From Bidens hawaiensis (taxonomy: Eukaryota > Streptophyta > Magnoliopsida > Asterales > Asteraceae): a DNA stretch of 64,000 nucleotides. Position numbers and translations under genes: made by a program. The notes below the pieces were generated by a model, which was not told the DNA's origin, searched no databases, and worked only from the letters and a program-made list of their open reading frames with translations. Positions within the stretch are counted from its first letter, which is position 1, and each line of letters begins with the position of its first letter. The stretch is from contig JAIQDT010001100.1 of NCBI GenBank assembly GCA_021521415.1, positions 558,001 through 622,000 on the forward strand, written 5' to 3'. Positions 35,300 through 47,520 of this stretch are shown here, piece by piece.

Positions 35300-38200
35300 T
35301 AGGTCCGTATCAAGTCAAAAATGGATATTGGATAGCGGATGTTCTCGGCATATAACTGGCAACCTAGACCTTCTGAACAACATTAAAGATATTCAAGGGG
35401 GTTATGTGGCGTTTGCTGGTAATCAAGGAGGAATGATTACAAAATAAGGGGAAGTTTCAAACGGTAGAATAACGTTTGAAAAAGTCAATTATTGTGAAAA
35501 GGTGGATCACAATCTGTTGAGTGTTTCACAGATTTGTGATAAGAAGTTCATCACCATATTCACCGACAAGGAATGTGTTATTCTTCAACCGGGATACACA
35601 ATTCCATAAGACATGGTTGTCATGCGATCACCTCGATCAAATGATAATTATATACTTGACATGAGTTACGATGTCAAAGTTTCGCCCTCATCTACTTTCT
35701 TCGTGTTTAAAGCAACAGAGAAAGACTCTATTATTTGGCATAGACGCATGGGACACATTCACTTAAGAAAAATGAACTTTTTGATGACAAAGGATTTAGT
35801 GAATGGAGTGTCCCTCAAGAACTTTAAATTTAATTATCATTGCATCGCATGCAAGAAGGGGAAACAAAAGAAGAAATATCATCCGACCAAATCACTAAAC
35901 GATATTGTTACTCCTCTGGAACAACTTCATATGGATCTCTTTGGTCCAATGAACCGTGCTAGCATTGCTGGAGATTTTTATTGTTTAATTGTGACGGATG
36001 ATTTCTCTTGTTACTCGTGGGTATTATTTATGGGATCGAAAGATCAAAATCCTGTGCTAATTCAGAACCTTATTACAAAGATCGAATCACTTTACAAACT
36101 GAAAGTGAGACGAATTCGTAGTGACAATGGAACTGAGTTCAGGAATAATGTATTGGATTTCTTCTGTATACAGAAAGGAATTCATCAGGAATTCAGTGCA
36201 CCTTATGTTCCTCAACAGAATGGGGTATCCGAACGAAAGAACCGTACACTGATTGAAGCTGCACGTACAATGCTGGCTGATTCAAAGCTACATGTTCAAT
36301 TCTTGAACGAAGCTGTGAATACCGCCTGCTACACATTGAATCGCGTACTAGCAGTAAAGAAGCTCAAGAAGACTTGTTACGAGCTTCTACATAATTGTAA
36401 GCCGAAGTTAAAGTATTTGGAACCATTTGGGTGTCCATGTACTGTGCTAAAGAAAGACGTTGGAAAGTTCGATGAGAAAGCTTTTGAGGATTATTTCTTG
36501 GGTTATAACTCTTCGAAAAAGCGGATTTTCAATCTTTCTTCTGGTTGCGTGGAGGAATGGTATCACGTTGATTGTCAAAGTTATACGACTCCACCAACTG
36601 GTACAGGTCCCGATTGGATGTTCGACTACGATCGACTATTTAACTCATTTACATCAACAGTTAATGACATACCTGAAGATCTTGTTAGATCGTATTTGGA
36701 GGACCAATGTCTTCCAAGTCCAAGGTTTTCTTCGGTTGATGCAGGTGACTCTCCTAATGTATCTGAAACGTCAAACAATGTTTCTGAATTCTCCGATGAT
36801 ACTGAGTTTGTTGATCCATCATCTGTAATGATAGATGAAGCTCAGGAAACTACCGAGCCTATTCTAATCAGTGATGATTCATCATCTGTCTCTTTAGACA
36901 CTGCGGAGGAGAATATCACCAATTTGGGTGATAATGTATCTGTTCCTGCGAATTCTACTTTACGAATTCATTCGCAACATCCACAGGATCAGATAATTGG
37001 TAATGTGAACGACGGGGTTCGCACAAGGCACCAATTGGCTAACATATGTGATGATCAATCTGATCATAATGTATCTCCTACTGAGGATTCGATTGTTTGT
37101 GCTTATGCGGATTTTCACTCTTCGGGTATCTTTAGTATCGCACAATACACCTGCTTTCTATCACAGATAGAACCGACAAGTGTCATAATGGCACTCACGA
37201 AATCATCATGGGTTAAGGCTATGCAGGAGGAGCTGCAACAGTTTGTAAGACTGGGTGTATGGGACTTAATTGACAAACCCGATCGCGTTAAAAAGGCGAT
37301 TCCTACAAAATGGGTTTTTAAGTGCAAGAAGGACGACCATGGGGTTATCATGCGAAATAAGGCACGATTGGGCCGTTCTTGGTTACAATCAACAGGAAGG
37401 CATAGATTATACAGAAGTGTATGCTCTGGTGGCTCGACTAGAGGCTATACGAATCTTTCTTGCCTACGCAGCCTACAAAAACTTCAAAATTTATCAAATG
37501 GATGTAAAATCGGCATTCTTGAATGGAGCAATTCATGAAGAAGTGTACGTGAAACAGCCTCCTGGCTTCGAGGATCCAGACTTTCCTGAGCATGTTTATC
37601 GTTTAAACAAAGCTCTGTATGGTTTGCATCAGGCCCCGAGAGTCTGGTACAACATGTTGGCTGACCATCTGATTGAAAGAGGATTCACGAGGGGAATTGT
37701 CGATTGTACGTTATTTTACAAGAATATGGGTGATGATCTGCTCCTCTTCCAAATTTACGTGGATGATATTATTTTTGGTTTGACAAACGATAGTTTATGC
37801 AAAGAATTAGAGAAAATGATGCAGACAAAATTCGAGATGAGTTCGATGAGAGAAATGAGTTTCTTTCTGGGTTTGCAAGTTCACCAATCTGACGCCGGGA
37901 TCTTTATCCATCAGACAAAATATGTGAACGATGTCTTGAGCCGATTCAGGATATCCGATGGCAAAATTCCCTCTACTCCTCTTCCCGTGGGTCACAATTT
38001 ATCACCGGATGAATTGGAGGATACCGTAGATCCGACCCTATATCGAGCCATGATTGGATCACTCATGTATTTGACTGCTTCTCGACCGGACATTATGTTT
38101 GATGTCTGTTTGTGCGCTAGGTATCAATCGAGTCCCCGAGTGACTCACCTGGCGGCAGTAAGGCGTATCTTACATTATCTGAGGGGAACTCCAGACATCG

Positions 38201-38640
38201 GGTTATGGTACCCCAAAGACGATAAGTTTGATCTCACCGCATTTACTGACTCGGACTATGGAGGTTGCAAGATCAATTTCAAATCGACAACGGCGGGATG
38301 TCAATTCTTAGGAAACCGGCTTGTTTCCTGGCAGTGTAAGAAGTAGACAACGGTCTCAACTTCAACAGCCGAAGCGGAGTATGTGGCGGCCTCGAGTTGC
38401 TGTTCACAGGTTCTCTGGATCTAGCAACATTTGCAGGATTATGATTTGAAGTTTCTTACTACTCCTATTTTTATTGATAATTCTGCTGCAATCTCTATCA
38501 CCAAAAATCTGGTTCAACATTCAAAAACAAAACATATTGAAATCCGTTATCACTTTATACGTGATTGCTATGAAAAGAAATTAATATCAATTGATAAAAT
38601 TCATACGGATTTTTAAAAGGCTGACCTTATACCAAAGCTT
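35300..38640 (+). pseudogene. pol: Copia 2 Pol: protease, integrase, RT, RNase H (broken)
   Basis: The protease motif WILDSGCSRHITGNL starts at 35322. Integrase at 35613-37370 has WHRRMGHIHL with CIACKKGK (zinc region), LHMDLFGP, RSDNGTEF and NGVSERKNRT, so its catalytic residues appear present. The frame shifts near 37365, inside RT (NKARL). RT continues at about 37370-38346 with YVDD at 37756-37767 and RNase H with TDSDYGG. Stops follow at 38344 (TAG after WQCKK), near 38420, and at about 38615. Earlier stops lie in 35440-35612. The tail has QHSKTKHIEIRYHFIRDCYE, the same family signature as the other Copia. Confidence 0.9.
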
Positions 38641-41291
38641 CTGACAAGACGCGTTTTCAATACTTGCTTGGTATAAACGATTTAAAATCTTTCACAGAAA
38701 TTCAAAAGCTTGGTTAGATCATTTTTTTTTTGTTTTCTTATTTCAATTTTTACTGTTTTTAGGGGGAGAAAATAGATAAATACAAAAATATTGTGTTTTA
38801 GTTTGTACAGAAAAATTCGATAAACTCCAAAAACATTAAAATATTGAAAAATACAAAATCATTGAAAAATCCTCCTCAAAATTGAGTTTTTGATGCAAAA
38901 AGGGAAAATGATAGCACATTGATTTAGCGGACCTAACACATGAATAAAATAGACTAAAAAATGCCGTAAGATCAATTGTATGATTTGTATGATAGGCTTA
39001 AAAGATCGTATAAGTGCTGAAAAGATATAAACCTAAATGCTTGCTAAATCTAGTGGTGTTACATCTTGATGCATAGTTAATATCTGTATTAAGTATCAAA
39101 AAGCTTTAAAGATTGCTGTGTGTGCATACATTCACTTTTGAAGAAAAATTCTGCTTTGTTTTATCTTTAATTTTGCAAAGAAATTTAACTTCATTTTTCT
39201 TTATTTTTATTCAAATCTTGGACCCTCTCCTGCGCGATAAGATTATCCGACCTGAGGGTTAAGATTTGGATATTCTGCTTTATTTTCTTGGTGTTTCGTA
39301 TAAAATCTTGGACTTTCTCCACGCGATAATACGGGATTATCCGAATTGAGAGTTAAGATTTTATGCAACTTTTGCTTATTTTTTATCTTTTTATTTTTGT
39401 TAAAATGGAACCTTATCTGCGTTTAGTAATACCGATCTTAAGGGAAAATTTTAATTTTCTGCTTTATTTTCTTTTCGTTATTTTTTGTATGAGTCACAGC
39501 TAATCAATTCAAAGAAGAAAAACATACATGTGAAATTCAATGTATAAGAGATATGAAACTGTGTCTGACAGGTGGGTTCCACATAAGATTTGTGGTTAAT
39601 TGAATCTTAAAATGTATCGTAAAGTTACGGACGGATCTGTCTAAAGTTTAAAGAGGACAATTATATCTGCAATCTTCTTTGGGTTACGTGCATAATAATA
39701 TCAAAATTGAAGTGTAGTCTAGGACGTTATTAGTCAATATGATTCTCTGCTCAACTCACAAAAATATATACTGCTTTTCATTTACTATGTTTAGTTCTTT
39801 ACTACTTGAAAATTTTCAAAATATACAAAAAGATTTTGTATTTTTATTTTTTTTCTTTTCTCTACTTTAGTTTCGATTTGCCAAGCTTGCGAATTAAATC
39901 ATTGAGGAACAGGAAAAAGAGTTAAAACCTCGGAGTAAGTTTAAGTTAATCGTGCTTAACGTATTTTCAATTGGTAACAATTGATGTTTAACGTAAAAAT
40001 CCGTTTAAGTTAAGTATTACCGATCCATGGTGATCGGGTATTTTAATGTATGCAATTAAAACCTAACTTGGATTTAATTGATTATTTAATTCCTTAAAAT
40101 GAGAATTTTGTCTCATTCGCTAGGGAATATGGTGATTCGTTAAAAAGTTTAACGAATAAAAAGCCATTCGTTATTTAAACATAACGAATGAGTTTCTCAT
40201 TCGTTATAAAGACATTCTCTTCCGTTGTGCATAAAGAATGGAAGACATTCGTTTAAACATTTAACGAATAATAATGGTTAATATATTATTCATTAAAGAT
40301 TAACGAATGACTTACTGATTCGTTAACGATTAACGAATGACTTAGTTTTTCGTTAACAATTTAACGAATGAGAGAAGATTTGTTAAAAATTTTTAACGAA
40401 TGAGATTCAACAGTTAACGAGTGAGGCCATTCGTTAGTTCAAATTTTGAACGAATGACCTCAATTCGCGTGAAATTATTGGATATAATCCCAAGGTTAGA
40501 CGAATGACGGTTCATTCGCCTAATTCCTATTACATCGTCCTCTCTAAACGAAACTCTGTCAAAATTTCTTCAGAATTCATTACTTGCATTTTTGGCTCAT
40601 TAATTGATCTATTTGTATTCAGCAGGTAATGGCGATCATAACTATATGTGTTTCATGAAGATTCATCGGTGGTTTAAGTGTTAACCTGATTCATTAAATA
40701 CGTGAAACTTAATTGAATTCTTAAAATCGATAATATTCATATATGAGATTACTTTTGTATTGATAAATTGATGGATGATTACATGCATTTGGTTTCCGAA
40801 CACAAACTCAATGGTTAATCGTACAGATTGTTTGGAAGTTTAACAGTTTCTGATATGAACATGATGATTTTGACTATAAATAGTCAAAATTGTTTGTATT
40901 TTGACTCTCAGATTAGTCAAACAGACACTCTAAACTGATTCGTTAGTTTTATAACGAATGAAGCATGATTCGTTATCTTTATAACGAATGTAGCTTGATT
41001 CGTTAAGACAGTTAACGAATGACTGTATGATTCGTTAATATAACGAATGGATTGTTTAAAGTCATAACGAATCAGATTGGATTTGTTAAGAGTGATTCGT
41101 TATATTTGATTCGTTACTTGTAACGAAAAGGTTAACGATTAAGGATAATTCGTTAAAGATAACGAATACACCTTTTTCATGTTTAACGAATGTCCCATTC
41201 GTTTACAGTTTTTAACGAATGTGATTGTCATTTTTTAAACAGTTTGTTTATTTTGAAATATTTTACTAATGTATGTTTGTTCTAAACAGAT
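38641..41291 (+). other. Copia 2 spacer between pol and the extra ORF, motif-rich
   Basis: About 2.65 kb without an ORF. The first part is T-rich, with a GGGGGAGAAAAT purine run at 38761 that could be an internal polypurine tract, and three echoes of TTGGAC(C/T)(C/T)TCTCC...GCGATAA (about 39218-39440). From about 40110 to 41220 there are about 30 ATTCGTT/AACGAAT motifs, many as facing pairs that form hairpins. Confidence 0.8.
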
Positions 41292-44168
41292 ATGGCACTG
41301 TCTTGGAATAAAAGTCACAACATATGTGCATTTTTAGAGCCGAACTTTGAAGATACTCCTATCTTTGGGGGTATGATTAGTTTTCTCATCCGTTGAAGAA
41401 TTTACAAGGCCATTTCTACCCGTACAGTTGTTTATCAGAAGATAATACAAGAATTTTGGAATACTGCTAAATTTATTGAAGCGGAAAATCAGATTGAAGC
41501 GGTTATTCAAGACAAACGGGTAGTGATTGATATTGGCATGATCAGAGACTCACTGGGTGTTCATGATACTATTGATGATAGGTGTGAGTTCGGTCGAGCG
41601 TTGATCAGAGGACTATTTGGTCGTGTAAAGTATAATGGTGATTTGGGCAAATCTATGTACAATAAAGCAAACTTGTGTGAACAATACAAGTATTTGCTTC
41701 ACGTATTGATTCATTGTCTCGGTGGACGTAAGGGTGGATTTGACGAGTGCCGGGTGATGCTTCAATCTGCGTTTGTTGCTCTTGTTCTTAATAAACCATT
41801 CAATTTCTCCGAATTGGTGTTTTATCATTTGAAAGAAAACATCACCAGCAGACATAAATTTTTAATGTATCCTCGATTTTTGCAAATGATGATTAATGAT
41901 TTGGTGCCGGACTTGGAGAAAGATCAAGCTGATGTTATGAAGCTTGAACACATGAACGAAAAAACAATGAGACGGTTGAGATCTTATAGAGGTCAGAGTT
42001 TGGCAGATCAACCAAAATTTAAACGATTGATTGGTCATCTAGCGAATATTGATTATGTCGCGCCACTAAATGATCGTTGGGCACATGACGATTCAGATTC
42101 AGAACGTGAAGGTGGTGATGGTGATGATGGTGGAGATGATGGTGGTGATGGTGGTCCAGGACCACAAGCCGAGTTAACTTATGAACAGAAACGTAAGCGT
42201 AAAGGTAAAGAACCGATGATTGAAAAATGGGAGAAAATCAAGAAACAACGAGTTAGAAGGGGTTCAGGTATTGAGATACCAAGTCAGCCATTTGTGCCTT
42301 CTACTGCTACTTCTACTCCTATTATTTCATCTACTGCTTCTCCAGTTCAAGTTCCACAGATTCCACGATCTCCTACTCCTATTGTTATGACAGATTTTCC
42401 TCGTTCTCCAACACCTGTGCAGATGCCTACGTCTCCAATGCCTCCAACTTTGACTTTGGATACTACTGTGAGGCCTGATCTTCATTTTGGAGACATCTTA
42501 CATACTGTATTGGCACAGATGCCTTCACCACAGCCAACGACATCTGTTACTCCTATACCGTTGCCGAGGCCTGAGCACTCCTTTATGACATTCAGTCGTC
42601 CTCAGGGTCCTATGCAACCAGTGCATCCTAATTTCTATCACATGGCTCCTCACGCTCAATGGTTTCACATGATGAATCTGCTACATTTACAACACACTCA
42701 AATGCAAGCAGATCGAGCTGCGAACAAGCTAGCACAACGAAATTTGCTTAGGCATCTTCTATCGGCTCAGCGTGATAATAAGGAACTTCGAGCCCTAGTT
42801 ACTGCTCAGGGGAAGAGGTTAGACAAACAGGAGGAGATTATTCTTCAACTAACATGCAAAGAAGATGAATTAAAGAAGTTGAAGAATAATGAAGACGATC
42901 AGGATGGTGCAGGGGGTGGGGTAGATCAGCAACCGGGCGGAAGTTCCACACCGTCGGCGGGTAATAAGACTGATGCGAGTGTTGGTGGTGGGTCAGAAGA
43001 TAGTAATCTACAGATTGTTCCATATAAAGATTACACGAGAGCCAAGCCAATAGACGTTATTCCGGCTAACATGCTTCTGTTTGTAGGAATGGATGGGATT
43101 GTATACAGTATGGTGAATGCTGATGAGATCGAAGAAGGTGAATTTGTTGATCATTCGTTAACAAAAGAACAAATTGCCTTGCTTCTGGATCTAAATGATG
43201 ATGAGATTGAGGAATTGGGTAAGAATGTGGATGTGGAGATGGAAGATACTACTGATACAGGTATTCCTCACGGGAATGTACCTGATTTTGAAGAAGTGGA
43301 AGTGGAAGATGTTACTGCTGAAGAATATCCAGAGTATTACACAGATAATAACAATGACTCAGGTATTCCGTTCTTTACAACTGAGCATTTCAATGCAGCA
43401 GAGCATCGATTACAGGAAGAAAAAGATAAGTTAAAAGCTACATAATCAAGCCATGTGTCCACTACAGAGAAGAAGAGGAAACGTGCTTTTGATGGTATGT
43501 TTGAGCATAACTTTGAGAAGATGAATAAGATGATCGAGACTTTCAGATATCATGACCGAGAAGATGTGAAAGTTGAGAAAGCTCGGGAATCTGCATACCA
43601 GATGAAGAAGTACAAGCCTGCTAAAGACGTTAAAAGTGATATGGTGGCCTGGCAGTACGATTCAGATCTTAAGGTATATATCGTGAAGTGGGAACACGGT
43701 ATTTATTATTTCATACGCCCACACAATATTTTATCTATGCCTCGATGGGATGTACGAACCTTAGCTAATCGTCTGTTTGTTAATCGTGGAGACGATAATG
43801 GGGCTAGCTGGTTCTACAGGCAGTTATTGCATGAAACCTGCTTTGGTTTCAAATTCTTCCAGCCTCAGGTGCCGAAACACAAATATATTGACGAGATAGA
43901 TGCAAGCACAGGATGGAGGAAGTTAATTATAATAGTGAAGCCGCCGAAGACGATGAAGAGGGTTCCAATGAAGATATTCTCTCAGAGTCTTTTCACCTCA
44001 TTTAATTATTGGTATTATGATAATCGTACAGGTGAAAAGCGGTTATTGTTTATGGCTAGGGTTCACGCACGAAGACGTTACGTGTATTTGATCCGATGTG
44101 GCTGGTCAATCTATCTGAGTCTGAAAACGACGCGTTATTCACAAATCAGATCAGATTCGCTAATGTAA
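41292..44168 (+). pseudogene. Copia 2 post-pol ORF (Sirevirus env-like position), two in-frame stops
   Basis: One continuous frame of 959 codons from the ATG at 41292 to a stop at 44166-44168, broken by TGA at 41394-41396 and TAA at 43443-43445. The N-terminal part (MALSWNKSHNICAFLEP, then RIYKAI, FWNTAKF, KFLMYPRFLQMM) resembles a protein class I recall from Asteraceae Copia elements. The middle is acidic and then proline-rich (PRSPTPIVM), followed by a predicted coiled coil (RDNKELRALVTAQGKRLDKQEE) and an acidic tail; the last 240 codons are basic. I see no signal peptide or membrane segment, so there is no support for a true envelope protein. Function unknown. Confidence 0.75.
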
Positions 44169-44290
44169 AGGATTATGATCTTGCAATGCAGTTTCAAAGG
44201 GTTGTTCGTGTCTGCTACGCATACAAGATTCATAGCTGCGTTGATTGGAAGACAAAGATGTTTCAACACTAAAGTATAATAAAGAGCTCG

Positions 44291-44305
44291 AGACGAGGGG
44301 GAGTT
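44291..44305 (+). other. Polypurine tract of Copia 2
   Basis: AGACGAGGGGGAGTT directly before the 3' LTR. Confidence 0.8.
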
Positions 44306-44816
44306 TGTTGATACACGTTTTGTACATCTCAGTCTTTATCAGGGCATTAATGTAATTAGTCTAAAGTATAGGGGTATTAATGTAAATATGGCTAAATGGG
44401 CCATTCGCTCTAATGTAATGTTACATTCGTTACCCTGTAACGAATGTAATACATTCGTCTAATCTGTAAGCTCATTCGTTAACCCAGATTAACGATGAGA
44501 TAACGAATGAGGGCTATTCGTTATATGTTAAATGTATTAACGAATGAAGAGTTCATTCGTATGGTTTAATGTAACGAATGACACATTCGTTAACAGTTAA
44601 GTTAACGAATGTGGTCATCCCCTATATATATGTTGTAAATTATTCATTAATGTAAGTTTTTCACGTTAGTTTATGAATTTCTCTCTCATCAACTCTGCCA
44701 ATTCATTCTCTCACATCATTCGTATCAATCATAACGTATATCGACCTTAATCGTATACCTAAACATCATGTATCGTCGTAATCATAAGTTCTAGATCCTA
44801 ACCCCAAGCTCTTTCA
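44306..44816 (+). repeat. 3' LTR of Copia 2 (511 bp)
   Basis: Pair of 30679-31174; a short insertion near 44495 adds an extra TAACGAATG copy. About nine ATTCGTT/AACGAAT motifs. Confidence 0.93.
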
Positions 44817-45651
44817 ATACATAAATAAGTTCACATTTATTTATGTTGGAGATGTTTTAAGTTAGGTAGTGTAAGATGTTAAAAAACGTATTACTGTGTA
44901 GGAAATTTAACAGGATATGTAGGTGAACGGGCTTGATGATGTGTGATATTTTAAAATGGTGTATGTTATTAAAAGGATATGTAAGTTAACACGATAATTT
45001 GTGTAGGTTACTATATTTTGAAATGGTGTAGGTTATTAAAAGGATTAGTACGGTTTATGTATGGTAATATGAATATAAATATAGGTTATTAGCATAGTAT
45101 GCGTAGGTTGTTAATATAAATTAATAGGTAGCAATAATAACGAGTATGTTCTAAGATTTATTAAAAAAAATTGATTACCAGAAATTCTATATAGCAAGAT
45201 CATTTAAAAAACACAATTAACAACCTATATATTTACTTCAATGAAATATATTTGTGTTATGCTATTAGACTAAGTGAACAAAATAAATTGGAACAATTTT
45301 GATGGTTAAGATGAAGAAATAATACATAATCTTTAATTATAATTCGTTATAATCTCTATGACAAAAAAATAATATTTAATCTTTAATTATAAGTAAAAGA
45401 AAGTAAATAAATGATCAATACGAATATGAGGAATCAAACACAGGATTATTATAGTGTTTTTAAATTAAACTAACCCATATTTAAATTAATCAAAGAATAT
45501 AACTAAAACTTTCAAAAATCATAAATAGTTTCTATATATAAAAATTATGATATTTACCTTTATATCTTTACATTTAATTAAATGAGAAAAAAAAAGAAAA
45601 AAATTTGATTGGTTATAATGACTTCTCGCACTTCTCACATTAGCTTAAACA

Positions 45652-45665
<14 letters not shown>
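44817..45665. mobile_element. Truncated foldback-type MITE, right part
   Basis: The right end (45600-45665), complemented, reads GAGAAGTGCGAGAAGT...AACCAATCA before a TA run, matching the left end at 28240-28300. The interior contains TGTAGGT/AAGTTCACATTTAT-type repeats, the complement of those at 28738-29090. The left end is missing where the Copia LTR stops at 44816. Confidence 0.6.
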
Positions 45666-45691
<26 letters not shown>

Positions 45692-45692
<1 letters not shown>

Positions 45693-45971
45693 GATGGATC
45701 TTGAGAGAAGTGATATTACAGCAAGAAGTGAGAGAAATGAATCTCATCCATTAATTTTGTTTGATCAATGGTCATTACTCAAAATGGCACTCTTGTAATT
45801 TTTTTCACCATTTTAATGAAAGTTAATACCAAAAACGCATGCTAGTAATTTTTATGTACCATCATTAAAAACAAATGTGTAACTCATAATTACTTAACTA
45901 GTCAATTAAATCTTCCCATTAAAGCCACAACTAAATCTCTCTTTTGAAAATCGTTTAATATTTTTGGTGTA
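45692..45971. mobile_element. Truncated foldback-type MITE, left part
   Basis: After a TA run the sequence GCAAGAAGTGAGAGAAATGAAT matches the 28260 end. No matching right end before the LTR fragment at 45972. Confidence 0.5.
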
Positions 45972-46836
45972 CTGTAACTAAATCTTCCCAGTTGGGGCAA
46001 CCAACGTACTTGGATATGAGGTCCCTTTTCCACTCGATACAAATGGACCTGAGTGCAAATGGGGGCGTATGATCATACGTATTGAGGCAACCACTGGAAA
46101 TCCACGTATATAACAAATAAGCAAGTAAGCACACAAGTCCATGATATAAATTGTAGTTTGTAAGCAAAATTGTAAATCTTGAAGTTTGATAATAAATACA
46201 TATGCCACCCCAAAATACGAAAGCGTTTAAAAAGGGGTTGTGAGAAACTCACTTCGAAATCGGCGATAAACTTGTAATAAAAAACATAAGCATGATAACA
46301 AGACCGAAGCAACCGAACTTCTCGAACTATAATCGAAACAAAACGAAATCTAACTAACGTGTAAAGCCCCGTTCCCGGTAACCCTACTTTGGTGTTGGAT
46401 TTACTCATAAACACAATTCTAAAATCAGAGTTAATTTAAACTTTCGCGGAATAATTTAAAACCTCAAACATCACATTACAAACATTCATTCATGTCTTAA
46501 CATACAAACTGTCTTTTCATAACATAACATAAAATAGTCTTGACACTTCTTCATGGATGCCAGTTTCTTTAGCTCGTGCCATGTGTCCCTCCTCAAGACA
46601 GCTGCCTCAACCTATCTGCCTGCGCGCATACTAAAAGTTAGCTATGCTGAGTGAGTTCTAGTTAATCAATTTAACATACAATACATTCCTATCCTTACTC
46701 ATACGCGTCCGAAGATAAGTATTCATACATTACTTTGCTATTACTTCTTTCACACATACTTTATATACATGCATACGTACTTACATACTTTCTTTCATAA
46801 AACCCTATGGTATACCATAAGCTATTTTACATTAAA

Positions 46837-46932
46837 CATCACAGATATTGTAAGGGTCTGGTCCCTATCATCACAGATATTATAAGGGTCTGGTCCCTAA
46901 CATCACAGATATTATAAGGGTCTGGTCCCTAC
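46837..46932. repeat. Three tandem copies of a 32-bp unit
   Basis: Units start at 46837, 46869 and 46901 (CATCACAGATATTRTAAGGG core) and differ by only one or two bases. Confidence 0.92.
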
Positions 46933-47304
46933 TACCTCGAATAACCATACTTTTATCATACGTGCATATTTTACTTGTCTCATGTATATACTAATATATA
47001 TATATATATATATACATGCTCATTCATACTATCATTATATAGCAATAACATCCAATACATAGTCATACACGTATCGTACACTTATCAATTAAGTAAATGT
47101 ATTAACTAACACATAGGAGTATGCACGCAGCCCCGAAAACATTTCAAAGAGAAATGGGGCTAGAACTCACCTGGAGTCGATTTCTATCGTCGTTAATAGT
47201 AATTCCCTTCTTTAGTTGTGCACGGCTAACTGTTCAATACATTACGCGTGTCAATTATCCATTACCACAACTTCCTACATCTAAATTTATGAAACCCTCA
47301 ACTA

Positions 47305-47520
47305 ACGGGGGTCCGGGGGCCGCGCCCCTGGTAGCGGGGTCTAGGGGCGGCAGCCCCTAGAAGGGTCCAAGGGGCAACGCCCCTGGCTGGGGTTGGCTGG
47401 GGCAACGCCCCTTTGCATGAAACTGTTTCGCTTCGCTTGAAACTGTTTCGCTTCGCATGGTCATGCGATGCGAAATAGCCTTTTTCGCTTCGCATGGCTT
47501 ATGCGATGCGAAATTCTTCT
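47305..47520. repeat. GC-rich hairpin cluster in the solo LTR
   Basis: Repeats of GGGGCAACGCCCC and GGGGCGGCAGCCCC, then alternating TTTCGCTTCGCATGG and CATGCGATGCGAAA. Each pair can fold into a hairpin. It is strikingly GC-rich against an AT-rich background. Confidence 0.85.

Larger units (their letters stand above)
30679..44816 (+). mobile_element. Sirevirus-like Copia, 14.1 kb, with a large post-pol ORF
   Basis: LTRs at 30679-31174 and 44306-44816 (TGTTGATACACG ... CTTTCA), a primer-binding site at 31177-31189, a polypurine tract at about 44291-44305, and order gag, protease, integrase, RT, RNase H, noncoding spacer, extra ORF. The extra downstream ORF, long gag, and motif-rich noncoding DNA fit the Sirevirus group. 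Several frameshifts and stops make it non-autonomous. The five bases outside the LTRs (ATCAT and ATACA) do not match, unlike every other complete LTR element or solo LTR in the window. Confidence 0.92.

Noticed and set aside
41523..43445. Envelope protein gene
   Set aside because: The position suggests env-like, but there is no signal peptide, transmembrane segment or fusion-like region in the sequence.
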